Shown one piece after another: positions 23,870 to 30,157 of a stretch of DNA of 36,485 nt. Every line of letters starts with the position of its first letter. Positions within the stretch are counted from its first letter, which is position 1. A model generated the notes under the pieces. The model was given only the letters and a program-made list of their open reading frames with translations, was not told the DNA's origin and ran no database searches. The position numbers and the translations under genes were made by a program. Source of the DNA: a virus; IMG/VR virus record IMGVR_UViG_3300042922_000564, positions 1-36,485 of that record; one strand, written 5' to 3'.

Positions 23870-24208
23870 ATGATGGATAACGAATTTGGTATCTCTGATA
23901 ATTTGAAGATTTTAAGAAAACGCTATGGCCTAACACAACAGGAACTGGCTGAAATTGCTGGAGTTACTAATAAAGCGGTATCCGCTTGGGAAAGAGGACA
24001 AAAAGAGCCTCGTATGGGTGCGATTGAGCGTATTTCAAAGCACTTCAATATCAAAAAGAGTAATTTAATTGAACATGGCGGAATGGATATTTTGGGTCCG
24101 GACCTTAGTAATGCAATTGCTCTCAGCTTTGGCAGTGAGGTTTTTTCAGAAAAAGAAATCGAAGACATCGTAAATTACATCAACTACGTGAAGGCTAAGC
24201 GTAATTAA
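23870..24208 (+). CDS. CI-like XRE repressor (lysogeny maintenance)
   Basis: A 112-residue protein: an N-terminal HTH at about residues 12-60 (LRKRYGLTQQELAEIAGVTN, then KAVSAWERG) and a short C-terminal helical part. It has no LexA-type Ser/Lys peptidase domain, so induction would not be by simple RecA-stimulated self-cleavage. It is divergent from Cro. ATG 23870 or 23873; GAGG lies about 12 bases upstream. Likely the phage immunity repressor, though a second XRE pair lies right of the att site. Confidence 0.8.
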   Translation: MMDNEFGISDNLKILRKRYGLTQQELAEIAGVTNKAVSAWERGQKEPRMGAIERISKHFNIKKSNLIEHGGMDILGPDLSNAIALSFGSEVFSEKEIEDIVNYINYVKAKRN

Positions 24209-24294
24209 TATATTTTCTTAAAAATCAGCGATAACCAAATTCTGTTTGTATACATATAAAATAGAACATACATTCGTGGAAGGGGGTGATTACG

Positions 24295-24525
24295 ATGAGA
24301 AACTGGGAAAAGATCGACGATAGTATCTATTGGTTCACTTTTGATTTTTTGAGACAGCCGGACAGACGGCGCATTCGGCAAAGGATGCGAGTGACGTTTG
24401 ATAGCCCGCCTACACCGAGTGAGATAAAAACCAAATATCTGCAGCTTGAGAAGACAGCAAGAGTACAGCAATTGCGTAAGGGGTTGAAAACCGATGCCAA
24501 ACTGGACGAAACGGGGGGAGAATAA
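24295..24525 (+). CDS. Orphan integrase arm-binding-domain paralog
   Basis: A 76-residue protein from ATG 24295, with AAGGGGGTGA upstream. Its first 55 residues align without gaps to the N-terminus of the adjacent integrase, with 14 identities (M.NW.K, Y12, RIRQ at 26-29, T.D at 34-36, P39, E43, E52). That part of the integrase is the arm-type DNA-binding (AP2-like) domain. The gene overlaps the integrase by 32 bases and is co-transcribed. A stand-alone arm-binding protein could compete for or co-occupy arm sites and so affect integration versus excision. Homology is seen; function is inference. Confidence 0.7.
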   Translation: MRNWEKIDDSIYWFTFDFLRQPDRRRIRQRMRVTFDSPPTPSEIKTKYLQLEKTARVQQLRKGLKTDAKLDETGGE

Positions 24526-25723
24526 GTACCGGCTTATTGCTGAGCTTGGGTATGACGCCAAAGGCAAGCGTATCCGCCAGACTACAACAATCACACTTGA
24601 TCATAAACCTAAAAAGGGAGAACTGGATTTAGCTGCAGCCAGGTTTGAAGAGAGTGTCATTAATGGGGAATGGAAAAAGCGCGGTATTGTCGGATTTGAA
24701 GCATTTGTACTGGGCGACTGGAAGAAGAATTATGCTGAGATTGAAATGGGGGAATACACCTGCTTCAATACTATGAGAATAATTGAAGGCCGACTGATTC
24801 CCGAGTTTGGTCGCTTTCAGCTTGATCAAATAAGTACAATTCACTTGGTTCGGTACTTCACGTCCTTGCGAGCTCCTGACGCCCGTAAGGACAAACGCAA
24901 AGGACCTTTGGCTACAAATACCTTACTTAACATTTACAAAGCTTTAAAATCAATATTTGACGCCGCTCATGAGTGGCAGATAATAACCAAAAATCCGATG
25001 GATGGAGTAAAAAGACCTACTGCTGATAAAATTGAGAAGCGCGCCCTAAAGAAACGCAAACGCTCATACTCTCCAAAAGAGGTGGAACGATTAATTACAG
25101 CCCTTTATAAGGAGCCGGAAAACTGGAAGCTGTACTTTATCGGTGTGTTGGTGGGTGGATATCGTCGAGGCGAATATTTAGCCGTGGAATGGCCAGCTGC
25201 GGATTTCCAAATGTCTAGAATTTATGTAGAAAGGCAGATCACCTTTGACAGTGATGGGCAAGCCACTGAAGGAGAATTAAAAACACTTGAGTCCGAGGGT
25301 TTTGTGCCGATGCCTCGCTGGTACATGACTGAGTTGAACGCATTTAGGATGAAAGAAATTAGAGCAAGGTTACGAATGGCACCGAATGACTGGAAAGGAG
25401 GCGACAGACATTTTATATTTCACTCCGGCCATGGCGAACCTTACTATCCAAACACTCCATCAGCAACATGGAGAAAATTCCTGGATAAGTGCGGGCTTCC
25501 AAGAGTGCGCTTGCACGATCTGCGACACACAACGGCAATGTTGCTGCGTGAGTACGGCGCAGACGTCAGAGCAATTCAAAGTCAGCTACGACATTCGAAA
25601 TTGGCAACTACCACAGACACCTATATGGAACGGGATAATACGTTTATTCCCGAAGGTGACAACTTACTGGAAGTTTTGGACCCAAATCGAATTGATGGAC
25701 ACCAAATGGACACCACAAGTTAA
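24494..25723 (+). CDS. int: Site-specific tyrosine integrase
   Basis: A 409-residue tyrosine recombinase. Residues 1 to about 55 form the arm-binding domain, about 68-175 the core-binding (SAM-like) domain, and about 190-385 the catalytic domain. Catalytic residues: Arg224 (GYRRGEY), His341 and Arg344 (HDLRH), His367 (LRHSKL) and Tyr377 (TTTDTYMER). The start is ATG 24494, overlapping the paralog gene; no strong ribosome site, so coupling is likely. The att core in tRNA-Gly lies 75 bases downstream and arm-type repeats flank it, one pair within the last codons. Confidence 0.95.
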   Translation: MPNWTKRGENKYRLIAELGYDAKGKRIRQTTTITLDHKPKKGELDLAAARFEESVINGEWKKRGIVGFEAFVLGDWKKNYAEIEMGEYTCFNTMRIIEGRLIPEFGRFQLDQISTIHLVRYFTSLRAPDARKDKRKGPLATNTLLNIYKALKSIFDAAHEWQIITKNPMDGVKRPTADKIEKRALKKRKRSYSPKEVERLITALYKEPENWKLYFIGVLVGGYRRGEYLAVEWPAADFQMSRIYVERQITFDSDGQATEGELKTLESEGFVPMPRWYMTELNAFRMKEIRARLRMAPNDWKGGDRHFIFHSGHGEPYYPNTPSATWRKFLDKCGLPRVRLHDLRHTTAMLLREYGADVRAIQSQLRHSKLATTTDTYMERDNTFIPEGDNLLEVLDPNRIDGHQMDTTS

Positions 25724-25756
25724 ATGTAGTCTGTCCATGTCGAATAATTGGCAAAC

Positions 25757-25781
25757 AAAAAACCCTTGTAGGGCAAGGGTT
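25757..25781 (-). terminator. Terminator after the tRNA-Gly fragment
   Basis: On the minus strand AACCCTTG pairs with CAAGGGTT around a 5-base loop (25761-25768 and 25774-25781), followed by TTTTTTG. It would end transcription of the tRNA-Gly gene restored by integration, and lies between integrase and att core. Confidence 0.75.
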
Positions 25782-25798
25782 ACGAGACAAAATTAGTA

Positions 25799-25846
25799 TG
25801 GAGCGGGTGATGGGAATCGAACCCACGCTATCAGCTTGGAAGGCTG
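25799..25846 (-). tRNA. tRNA-Gly (anticodon TCC), 3' half only: att core
   Basis: The minus strand reads anticodon arm CAGCCTTCCAAGCTG, variable region, T arm GTGGGTTCGATTCCCAT and acceptor strand CACCCGCTCCA with encoded CCA. The 5' half (acceptor GCGGGTG and D arm) is absent; the sequence diverges right after the anticodon stem. This is how phages that integrate into tRNA genes carry the gene's 3' end to restore it. It is not a functional tRNA in this window. Confidence 0.92.
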
Positions 25847-25996
25847 TTCCTAGGGTATGAACCAGATGGAATAAGCCGCATAATATTAGGTTTTCAGCGA
25901 GTCCGCGAGAGGAATGTTTCGCGGATTCGCGCATATGAACGCATATGGATGATTACGACCGGACACCAATCGGACACCAGGCCCGCCATGCTAATT

Positions 25997-26203
25997 CTAA
26001 TTAAAATCGATGCCATCTATGTCTTTCCCCAAAGCCAAAGATATACGTTTCGCAAGGTGTGGAGAAATAACTGATGGTCTCTTTTCAATTTTCATTAACC
26101 TTTCTTCGGATATTTCTAGCGCAGCAGCCAACTGTTGTGTTGAAATCCCCGCCTTCTCCCTCGCTACAGTAATTGTAGGTATATTACTGATTTCATCACC
26201 CAA
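25997..26203 (-). CDS. XRE-type HTH regulator
   Basis: A 68-residue HTH protein: 'REKAGISTQQLAAALEISEE' with RLMKIEKRPSVISPHLAKRI. I place the start at TTG 26203, eight bases after AAGGGGAG; the longer frame has no ribosome site. It is divergent from another XRE gene at 26342. Found right of the att site, at the other end of the prophage from the main switch, so it may be a moron-type regulator or a second immunity element. Confidence 0.7.
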   Translation of the reverse strand: MGDEISNIPTITVAREKAGISTQQLAAALEISEERLMKIEKRPSVISPHLAKRISLALGKDIDGIDFN

Positions 26204-26285
26204 AACACATACTCCCCTTCTATATACTAAAAATAAGAACTTATGTTCCCAATTATAATCGGTCAATTCCCTTTAAATCAATGTC

Positions 26286-26339
26286 TATGGTATAATTCGG
26301 ACGTATCTATTCACCCTTTCTCAAATTAATAGGAGGGAA
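26286..26339 (+). promoter_or_regulatory. Extended -10 promoter and ribosome site for the rightward XRE gene
   Basis: TATGG-TATAAT (TATAAT at 26291-26296) has the extended TGN element but no good -35, and AGGAGGG precedes the ATG at 26342 by five bases. The weak -35 may indicate an activator or regulation by one of the two XRE proteins. Confidence 0.6.
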
Positions 26340-26341
26340 CA

Positions 26342-26572
26342 ATGAGACTCCGTCAAGGGAGCTGCCTGCTGCCAGATATTCGGAAGTCTCGGGGAAAGAC
26401 ACAAGAGCAGGTTTGCACTGCTCTTAAGAATGAGTTAGGGGTGGAAATGTCCCCTTCCTACTTCTCCAGGATCGAGAAAGGCATTGCACCTCTGACTCTG
26501 CTACAAGCCAGAGCAATATGCATTGTACTGGCTTGTACCGAGCAACAACTTTATCACTATACGCAAGACTAG
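26342..26572 (+). CDS. XRE-type HTH regulator
   Basis: A 76-residue HTH protein: 'DIRKSRGKTQEQVCTALKNE', then SPSYFSRIEKGIAPLTLLQA. Strong ribosome site AGGAGGGAACA. It resembles short stand-alone XRE regulators. It is divergent from the 25997 gene and convergent with the agr-like operon. Confidence 0.75.
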   Translation: MRLRQGSCLLPDIRKSRGKTQEQVCTALKNELGVEMSPSYFSRIEKGIAPLTLLQARAICIVLACTEQQLYHYTQD

Positions 26573-26831
26573 GCAGCAGGCTGGAGCATTTATTGCTCCC
26601 CCGTGACACAAAAATGAACTAAGCACGAAATAAAACTTTAAGTCAATACTTTTTCATCGGTTGAATACATTTCTAATTAAACCCCTTTTAAGATAAAATG
26701 TATAGTTGAACTCGGATTCTAAAATAGGCTTTTCGACACCATAATTCGACAAACAAGTTATCGTTTTTATGGTATATTGTTTAATTAGCAAATAAAAAAA
26801 GCCACCTATAAGCCGGAGGCTTTTTTTATTA
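26573..26831. other. AT-rich intergenic region
   Basis: No gene is supported. It holds a small hairpin (GGAGCATTTATTGCTCC, about 26582-26598) after the XRE gene, with no T-run, and a bidirectional terminator at its right end. The rest is AT-rich with no recognised motif. Confidence 0.5.
26794..26827 (-). terminator. Terminator of the agr-like operon (possibly bidirectional)
   Basis: GCCTCC and GGTGGC arms (one mismatch) are flanked by seven A and seven T residues, so the structure ends in a T-run on either strand. It lies five bases after the LytTR stop codon. Confidence 0.75.
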
Positions 26832-27194
26832 TTAAGCATATACAATTGTGTGCGATGCTTTTCTTTTAATTTCTTTTATTCGATCTTCGGCCAATGGACA
26901 GTATTTTCCTCTTCTTTCGGCTGAAAAATAAGCCCGGCAAAAAAACTTGTCCACCAACTGAATTGCATCTACATTAATAACCCCGATCCTATCAGCACGA
27001 GCGAAATTGTATCCATTAAGCTTAAACAGGTCCAACCAGTAAACCAATGTTCCTACCGTATAATAGGTGTTTAATTCAGTATGCACAATAATTCTTTTTT
27101 CAGAGCGAAGATATTCAATAAATAAAATTTGATTTATAAGAACAGAGAATAATCCGCTGCCGTCGACTTCTTTTGTCACTGATATTGAGTGCAT
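26832..27194 (-). CDS. LytTR-type DNA-binding regulator without receiver domain (AgrA-like output)
   Basis: A 120-residue protein that consists of a LytTR domain only: ILFIEYLRSEKRIIVHTELN near the N-terminus, then 'YYTVGTLVYWLDLF' and FARADRIGVINVDAIQLVDK, matching the family's IxyIE, HT, FxRxHRS and VN..I positions. There is no phospho-acceptor receiver. ATG 27194 follows GGAGG; the frame's GTG at 27206 lies in that ribosome site. Last gene of the agr-like operon, so it is probably its transcription regulator, perhaps acting on the promoter at about 28510. Confidence 0.82.
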   Translation of the reverse strand: MHSISVTKEVDGSGLFSVLINQILFIEYLRSEKRIIVHTELNTYYTVGTLVYWLDLFKLNGYNFARADRIGVINVDAIQLVDKFFCRAYFSAERRGKYCPLAEDRIKEIKRKASHTIVYA

Positions 27195-27205
27195 ATAAAC
27201 CTCCA

Positions 27206-27325
27206 CTACAGCAATTCTTCTGGAACTTCCCCTTCGTACACATACAGTAAGCTCGCTGTACTAAGCGATCCTACAGCAACAACTGACAATAATGTTGCGA
27301 GTAAAGATAGAGCGCGACGTTTCAT
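27206..27325 (-). CDS. agrD: AgrD-like autoinducing peptide precursor
   Basis: A 39-residue peptide directly after agrB (three-base gap). It has a basic, amphipathic N-terminus (MKRRALSLLATLLSVVAVG) and a C-terminal tail YEGEVPEELL that matches the conserved AgrD recognition segment (DEVEVPKEL in S. aureus AgrD-I). Aligning those tails places SLLYV at residues 25-29 as the five-residue macrocycle, with Ser25 in the position of the usual Cys. The signal would then be a lactone, as known for S. intermedius. GGAGGTGA precedes the ATG. Exact N-terminal trimming cannot be predicted. Confidence 0.8.
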   Translation of the reverse strand: MKRRALSLLATLLSVVAVGSLSTASLLYVYEGEVPEELL

Positions 27326-27328
27326 TCT

Positions 27329-27850
27329 TCATTTCACCTCCCTCCATGTAATTAAAGTAAGACCTTGCACCAAAAAGCACAGAGTAAGTGTTGTTGATTG
27401 GAAGAAAAAACTGCTGGATACAATTAATACAGAAAGAATTTTTAAACCAGGATAGTATCGTCTCGGTATTCGATTTTGCTGTCTAATTCTAGAAGGCGCA
27501 TATACTATGTAAAGGATGATGCTAACTACATTGAGTATCTGAATATATTGCAATTCCAGGTGTATCAGAGAAAGTATTGTGAATGTAGTTGTTGTAGCTA
27601 AAACACACTTCATTCCCGACTTCAGATGAATACCTCCAGAAATTTGTCTTATAGAAGCAAAGACAATCAGTAGAATAATCACTTCCTTTGTCCGGCTGGT
27701 TACGAATGATACAAGTAATGTTCCAATAATAATGAAAGCCGTATTAAGCATAATGGCGAGTGAATATTTCAGGACAGCTACCGAAGCTTTATGATCGGGA
27801 ATATTTCGTTTTATCCCTTCTGCCATTTTTAATGCTAGTGTTTCAATCAT
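27329..27850 (-). CDS. agrB: AgrB-like peptidase/processing membrane protein
   Basis: A 173-residue integral membrane protein of the AgrB family. The catalytic pair is visible as His75 (ISGGIHLKSG) and Cys82 (MKCVLAT), seven residues apart as in S. aureus AgrB (His77/Cys84). About five to six membrane segments. It cleaves the AgrD C-terminal tail and forms the thiolactone or lactone ring. ATG 27850, after GGGAGAGGGAAG, overlaps the receptor gene's stop by eight bases; agrD follows after three bases. Confidence 0.92.
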   Translation of the reverse strand: MIETLALKMAEGIKRNIPDHKASVAVLKYSLAIMLNTAFIIIGTLLVSFVTSRTKEVIILLIVFASIRQISGGIHLKSGMKCVLATTTTFTILSLIHLELQYIQILNVVSIILYIVYAPSRIRQQNRIPRRYYPGLKILSVLIVSSSFFFQSTTLTLCFLVQGLTLITWREVK

Positions 27851-28472
27851 CTTCCCTCTCCCTTTTAAAAGAGTAGTACAAGAAAAACATAGAAAGCAGG
27901 AAGAAAACAAGAATATTCATGTAAATTTCTTTGTAGTACAGCAAAACAGATATGCCTAACAAAAAACCAATAATAGTTATTGTAAGCGCTATATCCTCAA
28001 ACTTAAATCGTAATTTCTCAAATTCAAAATTAAACCCTTTGCCCATGTGGTAAAGGAAATAGGCTCCGACTATAAGAACAATAGCGCTGATTACCTGCAG
28101 CAAATATCCATTTACGATACTATTATCTATTGCGCTTATTGATCCAAAAAACAATAACACAATGCAAGTCTGCGTCACAGCAAAAATCACATACCCGGCG
28201 ATCGTTGCAAGTAAAGAAAATATCAATGGAAGTTTTACCACAACTGTAAAGAAGATTGTAAATAACATGATACTGATTACCGGCGCAACATTTGCCATAG
28301 ATAAATCATTTCTCAGAAGATAACTTTGGAGGTTCATTAGAAGGATGAAAAAAAGCACTTGCCATGCGTACCAACTCCACTTAAACCTAAACAAGCACAT
28401 TATTAAAAAGTACATAGAGAACGCTTCAATAGTTGAAAAAAACATAAAACCTACGGGCTCCCACGACAACAT
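27843..28472 (-). CDS. Seven-TM membrane protein, AgrC-like sensor without kinase domain
   Basis: A 209-residue protein made almost entirely of about seven hydrophobic segments, ending in a short charged tail (SFKREREDD). The size and topology resemble the N-terminal peptide-sensing half of AgrC, but the dimerisation and HATPase domains are absent; the gene stops where the linker would begin. ATG 28472 is preceded by AGGTGG. First gene of the operon, overlapping agrB. It may be a receptor that controls the LytTR protein directly, or an exporter or immunity protein for the peptide. Family assignment rests on topology and context. Confidence 0.6.
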   Translation of the reverse strand: MLSWEPVGFMFFSTIEAFSMYFLIMCLFRFKWSWYAWQVLFFILLMNLQSYLLRNDLSMANVAPVISIMLFTIFFTVVVKLPLIFSLLATIAGYVIFAVTQTCIVLLFFGSISAIDNSIVNGYLLQVISAIVLIVGAYFLYHMGKGFNFEFEKLRFKFEDIALTITIIGFLLGISVLLYYKEIYMNILVFFLLSMFFLYYSFKREREDD

Positions 28473-28509
28473 GCAACACCACCTGACATAATTTTCATTT
28501 GACGCAATC

Positions 28510-28540
28510 ATTATACCGCCAAAAACCTAAAACCGTATAT
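28510..28540 (-). promoter_or_regulatory. Promoter of the agr-like operon
   Basis: A perfect TATAAT (28515-28510) lies 38 bases upstream of the receptor start. The -35 position holds ATACGG, far from consensus, so activation, for example by the operon's own LytTR protein, is plausible. No clear AgrA-type direct repeat could be identified. Confidence 0.6.
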
Positions 28541-28585
28541 CAGAATGTGCGACTTTTGCATACTTGAATATTCATGACATAAATA

Positions 28586-28653
28586 TATACTCGTACAAGT
28601 ATATTGTCAATAAATATTTAATACTTGTACGAGTATAACAATTTCTATATAAT
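28586..28653 (+). promoter_or_regulatory. Promoter of the RHH gene with two inverted 17-bp operator sites
   Basis: TATACTCGTACAAGTAT (28586-28602) is the exact reverse complement of ATACTTGTACGAGTATA (28621-28637). Each is itself nearly palindromic. The right site contains the -35 (TTGTAC, 28625-28630) of a consensus promoter with 17-base spacer and TATAAT (28648-28653). They are likely operators of the ribbon-helix-helix protein, autoregulated and possibly reaching the agr promoter to the left. Confidence 0.78.
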
Positions 28654-28664
28654 TACAGCAAAGG

Positions 28665-28886
28665 ATGGTGAGCATATTGGAGGAATCTAAAAGAAGCCCA
28701 GCATCACGGGCAAAGATGAAATACAACGCCAAAAACTATGAACGAATCCCCTTAGATGTCAAAATAGGCACCAAAGCAATCTATAAGGCTGCAGCTGCGG
28801 CAGAGAATCTAAGTCTAAATGCTTTTATCCAGAAGGCCATAGAAGAAAAAATGGATCGAAAATCAAAGGAAACCCCGCCAGCATAA
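28665..28886 (+). CDS. Ribbon-helix-helix (Arc/MetJ-type) DNA-binding protein
   Basis: A 73-residue protein: a basic N-terminus, the beta-strand region YERIPLDVKIGTKAIYKAAA and the helix 'ENLSLNAFIQKAIEEKMDRK', a pattern of Arc-like repressors. The start is uncertain: ATG 28665 abuts its AAAGG, while TTG 28677 has GGTGAG four bases upstream. It is divergent from the agr-like operon and likely binds the paired 17-bp sites before it. It could alternatively be an antitoxin, but no toxin gene is adjacent. Confidence 0.68.
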   Translation: MVSILEESKRSPASRAKMKYNAKNYERIPLDVKIGTKAIYKAAAAAENLSLNAFIQKAIEEKMDRKSKETPPA

Positions 28887-28906
28887 TCGTTGACGGGGTT
28901 TCCTTT
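28865..28906 (+). terminator. Strong terminator of the RHH gene
   Basis: AAAGGAAACCCCG (28865-28877) pairs perfectly with CGGGGTTTCCTTT (28894-28906). The stop codon lies in the loop. The arms give a T-rich end in both directions, so it may also protect against readthrough from the lysis genes. Confidence 0.8.
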
Positions 28907-28991
28907 ACATGATTTCTTGGATATCACCTGAAACTCCTAATAATGTGTCGTCCAGTAGTCTGTGTTGCCTGAATTGATTTGTAACCCATAC

Positions 28992-29011
28992 TCCCAAACG
29001 CTTGGGAATTT
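28992..29011. repeat. Dispersed palindromic motif, copy C
   Basis: TCCCAAACGCTTGGGAATTT, just after the endolysin gene. The core TCCCAA-ACGC-TTGGGA is palindromic, and 16 bases are shared exactly with copies A (13574-13589) and B (17740-17755). It could form a hairpin at the end of the late mRNA. Confidence 0.65.
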
Positions 29012-29636
29012 ACTTTTTTGCAACGACAAACGTCAACCATGCAAGCTCGGATGTTGTCAGTGTCCTTTTGTCGATCTTATCCAGCCAGGATGTGTCACTG
29101 ATCGTCTTAGCGTCCAGGAGCGCCTTAACTCCTGCGCGGAGTGTTGTCCATTGATAGTTTGACAGTTCCAATTCTTCGTCCTCCTTGATGGCCTCAACGG
29201 CCTTATTATATAGCTCCAACTCCGCCATGCGGCGGCGGACCAGCCCGGGCAACACATTGCCGCCGCCCTTGTTGTACTTGGTGATGTTATCGGCAATCTG
29301 CGCAATTGTGCGGCCCTTACAAAGCTGCTGCAGACTACCATTGCCGCAGTTATAGGTAAAGCTTACAAGAGCATCAAACTGGTTTTGATTGAGTTGCGCT
29401 GTCACCGGTACATAAGACGGGCTGTTAACGTATCCCTCATACTTGGCGAGATCCGTCACCAGCATGCTATCAGCCTGGGCCTGTGAGATAGTCATGCCCT
29501 CGTTAACATTAGGGCCATAGTGGCCCCAGCCAATTGTCCAATATTGCTCTGTCGGCACTGGCTTGTATGCCTTGAGGCGGCATCCTTCATAATTTTTAAT
29601 CAGCTTGATGCCCGTTCCTGATATTTTACGACTCAT
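29010..29636 (-). CDS. Endolysin, lysozyme-like muramidase (GH24)
   Basis: A 208-residue lysozyme of the T4/lambdoid GH24 type: catalytic Glu17 in KNYEGCRLKAY, TIGWGHYG at 34-41, 'LNQNQFDALVSFTYNCG' and 'GLVRRRMAELELY'. The C-terminal about 65 residues are an extra helical segment that could bind the wall. It hydrolyses peptidoglycan at the end of infection. ATG 29636 has GGGGG seven bases upstream. No signal peptide, so it relies on the holin directly upstream. Confidence 0.93.
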   Translation of the reverse strand: MSRKISGTGIKLIKNYEGCRLKAYKPVPTEQYWTIGWGHYGPNVNEGMTISQAQADSMLVTDLAKYEGYVNSPSYVPVTAQLNQNQFDALVSFTYNCGNGSLQQLCKGRTIAQIADNITKYNKGGGNVLPGLVRRRMAELELYNKAVEAIKEDEELELSNYQWTTLRAGVKALLDAKTISDTSWLDKIDKRTLTTSELAWLTFVVAKK

Positions 29637-29647
29637 TTCCATTCCCC

Positions 29648-30157
29648 CTATGCAGATTGGTCATTGTCTGGATGCTCCGGCTTAGCTGGATTGTTCTTGC
29701 TCTTGTCCTCGCTCAGCTGTAGTAAATAATCCTTGAGCTTGTCCGGAAGAGGTACGCCGATAACTCCGAAATTTTCCACAACTGAAAGCGCCTCGCGGCC
29801 AGCATAAAATAGTATGGCAGCCATCCGAAATATTGGAGCACCTGGCTGAACCCATTCATCTACCAAGGCCGCTAGTCCGACTACAAAGAGCACGGTCACT
29901 TTGCGAATCCCGCCCCAGAACATAATGTCACTACTGACTGTCTTGGTCTTAAACGCTCCTGCTACACCGCTGGCATAGTCAGCCAGCATGAGAACTATGA
30001 GAAGTTCAAGTGGTTTGTCATATCCACCCAACCAACCTGCAGCCATAGCAAGCAATCCAGTAATTGAGGCTACGCCTCCTACTGCTATTTCTCGACTTCC
30101 AGATCCGATAGCTGCCGTGAATACCGTTGTTACAATATGTCTGATTTGATTAATCAT
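29648..30157 (-). CDS. Holin (phage holin family 4 / toxin secretion type)
   Basis: A 169-residue protein with three or four membrane segments (ITGLLAMAAGWLGG, 'PLELLIVLMLADYASGVAGA', 'VTVLFVVGLAALVD', MAAILFYAGREALSV), the pattern of holin family 4, and an acidic/basic hydrophilic C-terminus. It makes membrane holes that release the endolysin. ATG 30157 follows AGGAGGAACAAC. It overlaps the preceding small gene by eight bases and lies 11 bases before the endolysin. Confidence 0.92.
   Translation of the reverse strand: MINQIRHIVTTVFTAAIGSGSREIAVGGVASITGLLAMAAGWLGGYDKPLELLIVLMLADYASGVAGAFKTKTVSSDIMFWGGIRKVTVLFVVGLAALVDEWVQPGAPIFRMAAILFYAGREALSVVENFGVIGVPLPDKLKDYLLQLSEDKSKNNPAKPEHPDNDQSA

Larger units (their letters stand above)
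25697..25979. other. Phage attachment site (attP-like) with arm-type repeats on both sides
   Basis: Two GGACACCA boxes 11 bp apart lie left of the core (25697-25704, 25708-25715) and two more, with the same spacing and orientation, lie right of it (25961-25968, 25972-25979). Between them is a tRNA-Gly 3' half. GCATATGAACGCATATGG at about 25931 is a further short direct repeat. Arms on both sides mean this is an intact P-O-P' structure, as in a circular phage or at the join of tandem prophages, not a simple attL or attR. Confidence 0.8.

Noticed and set aside
25799-25880. Complete tRNA-Gly gene
   Set aside because: Only the anticodon-to-CCA half is present; no acceptor 5' strand or D arm can be found next to it.
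27843-28472. Truncated pseudogene of a full AgrC kinase
   Set aside because: The stop is followed directly by agrB with a translationally coupled overlap, and there is no kinase remnant in any frame of the following 500 bases; a compact intact gene is more likely.
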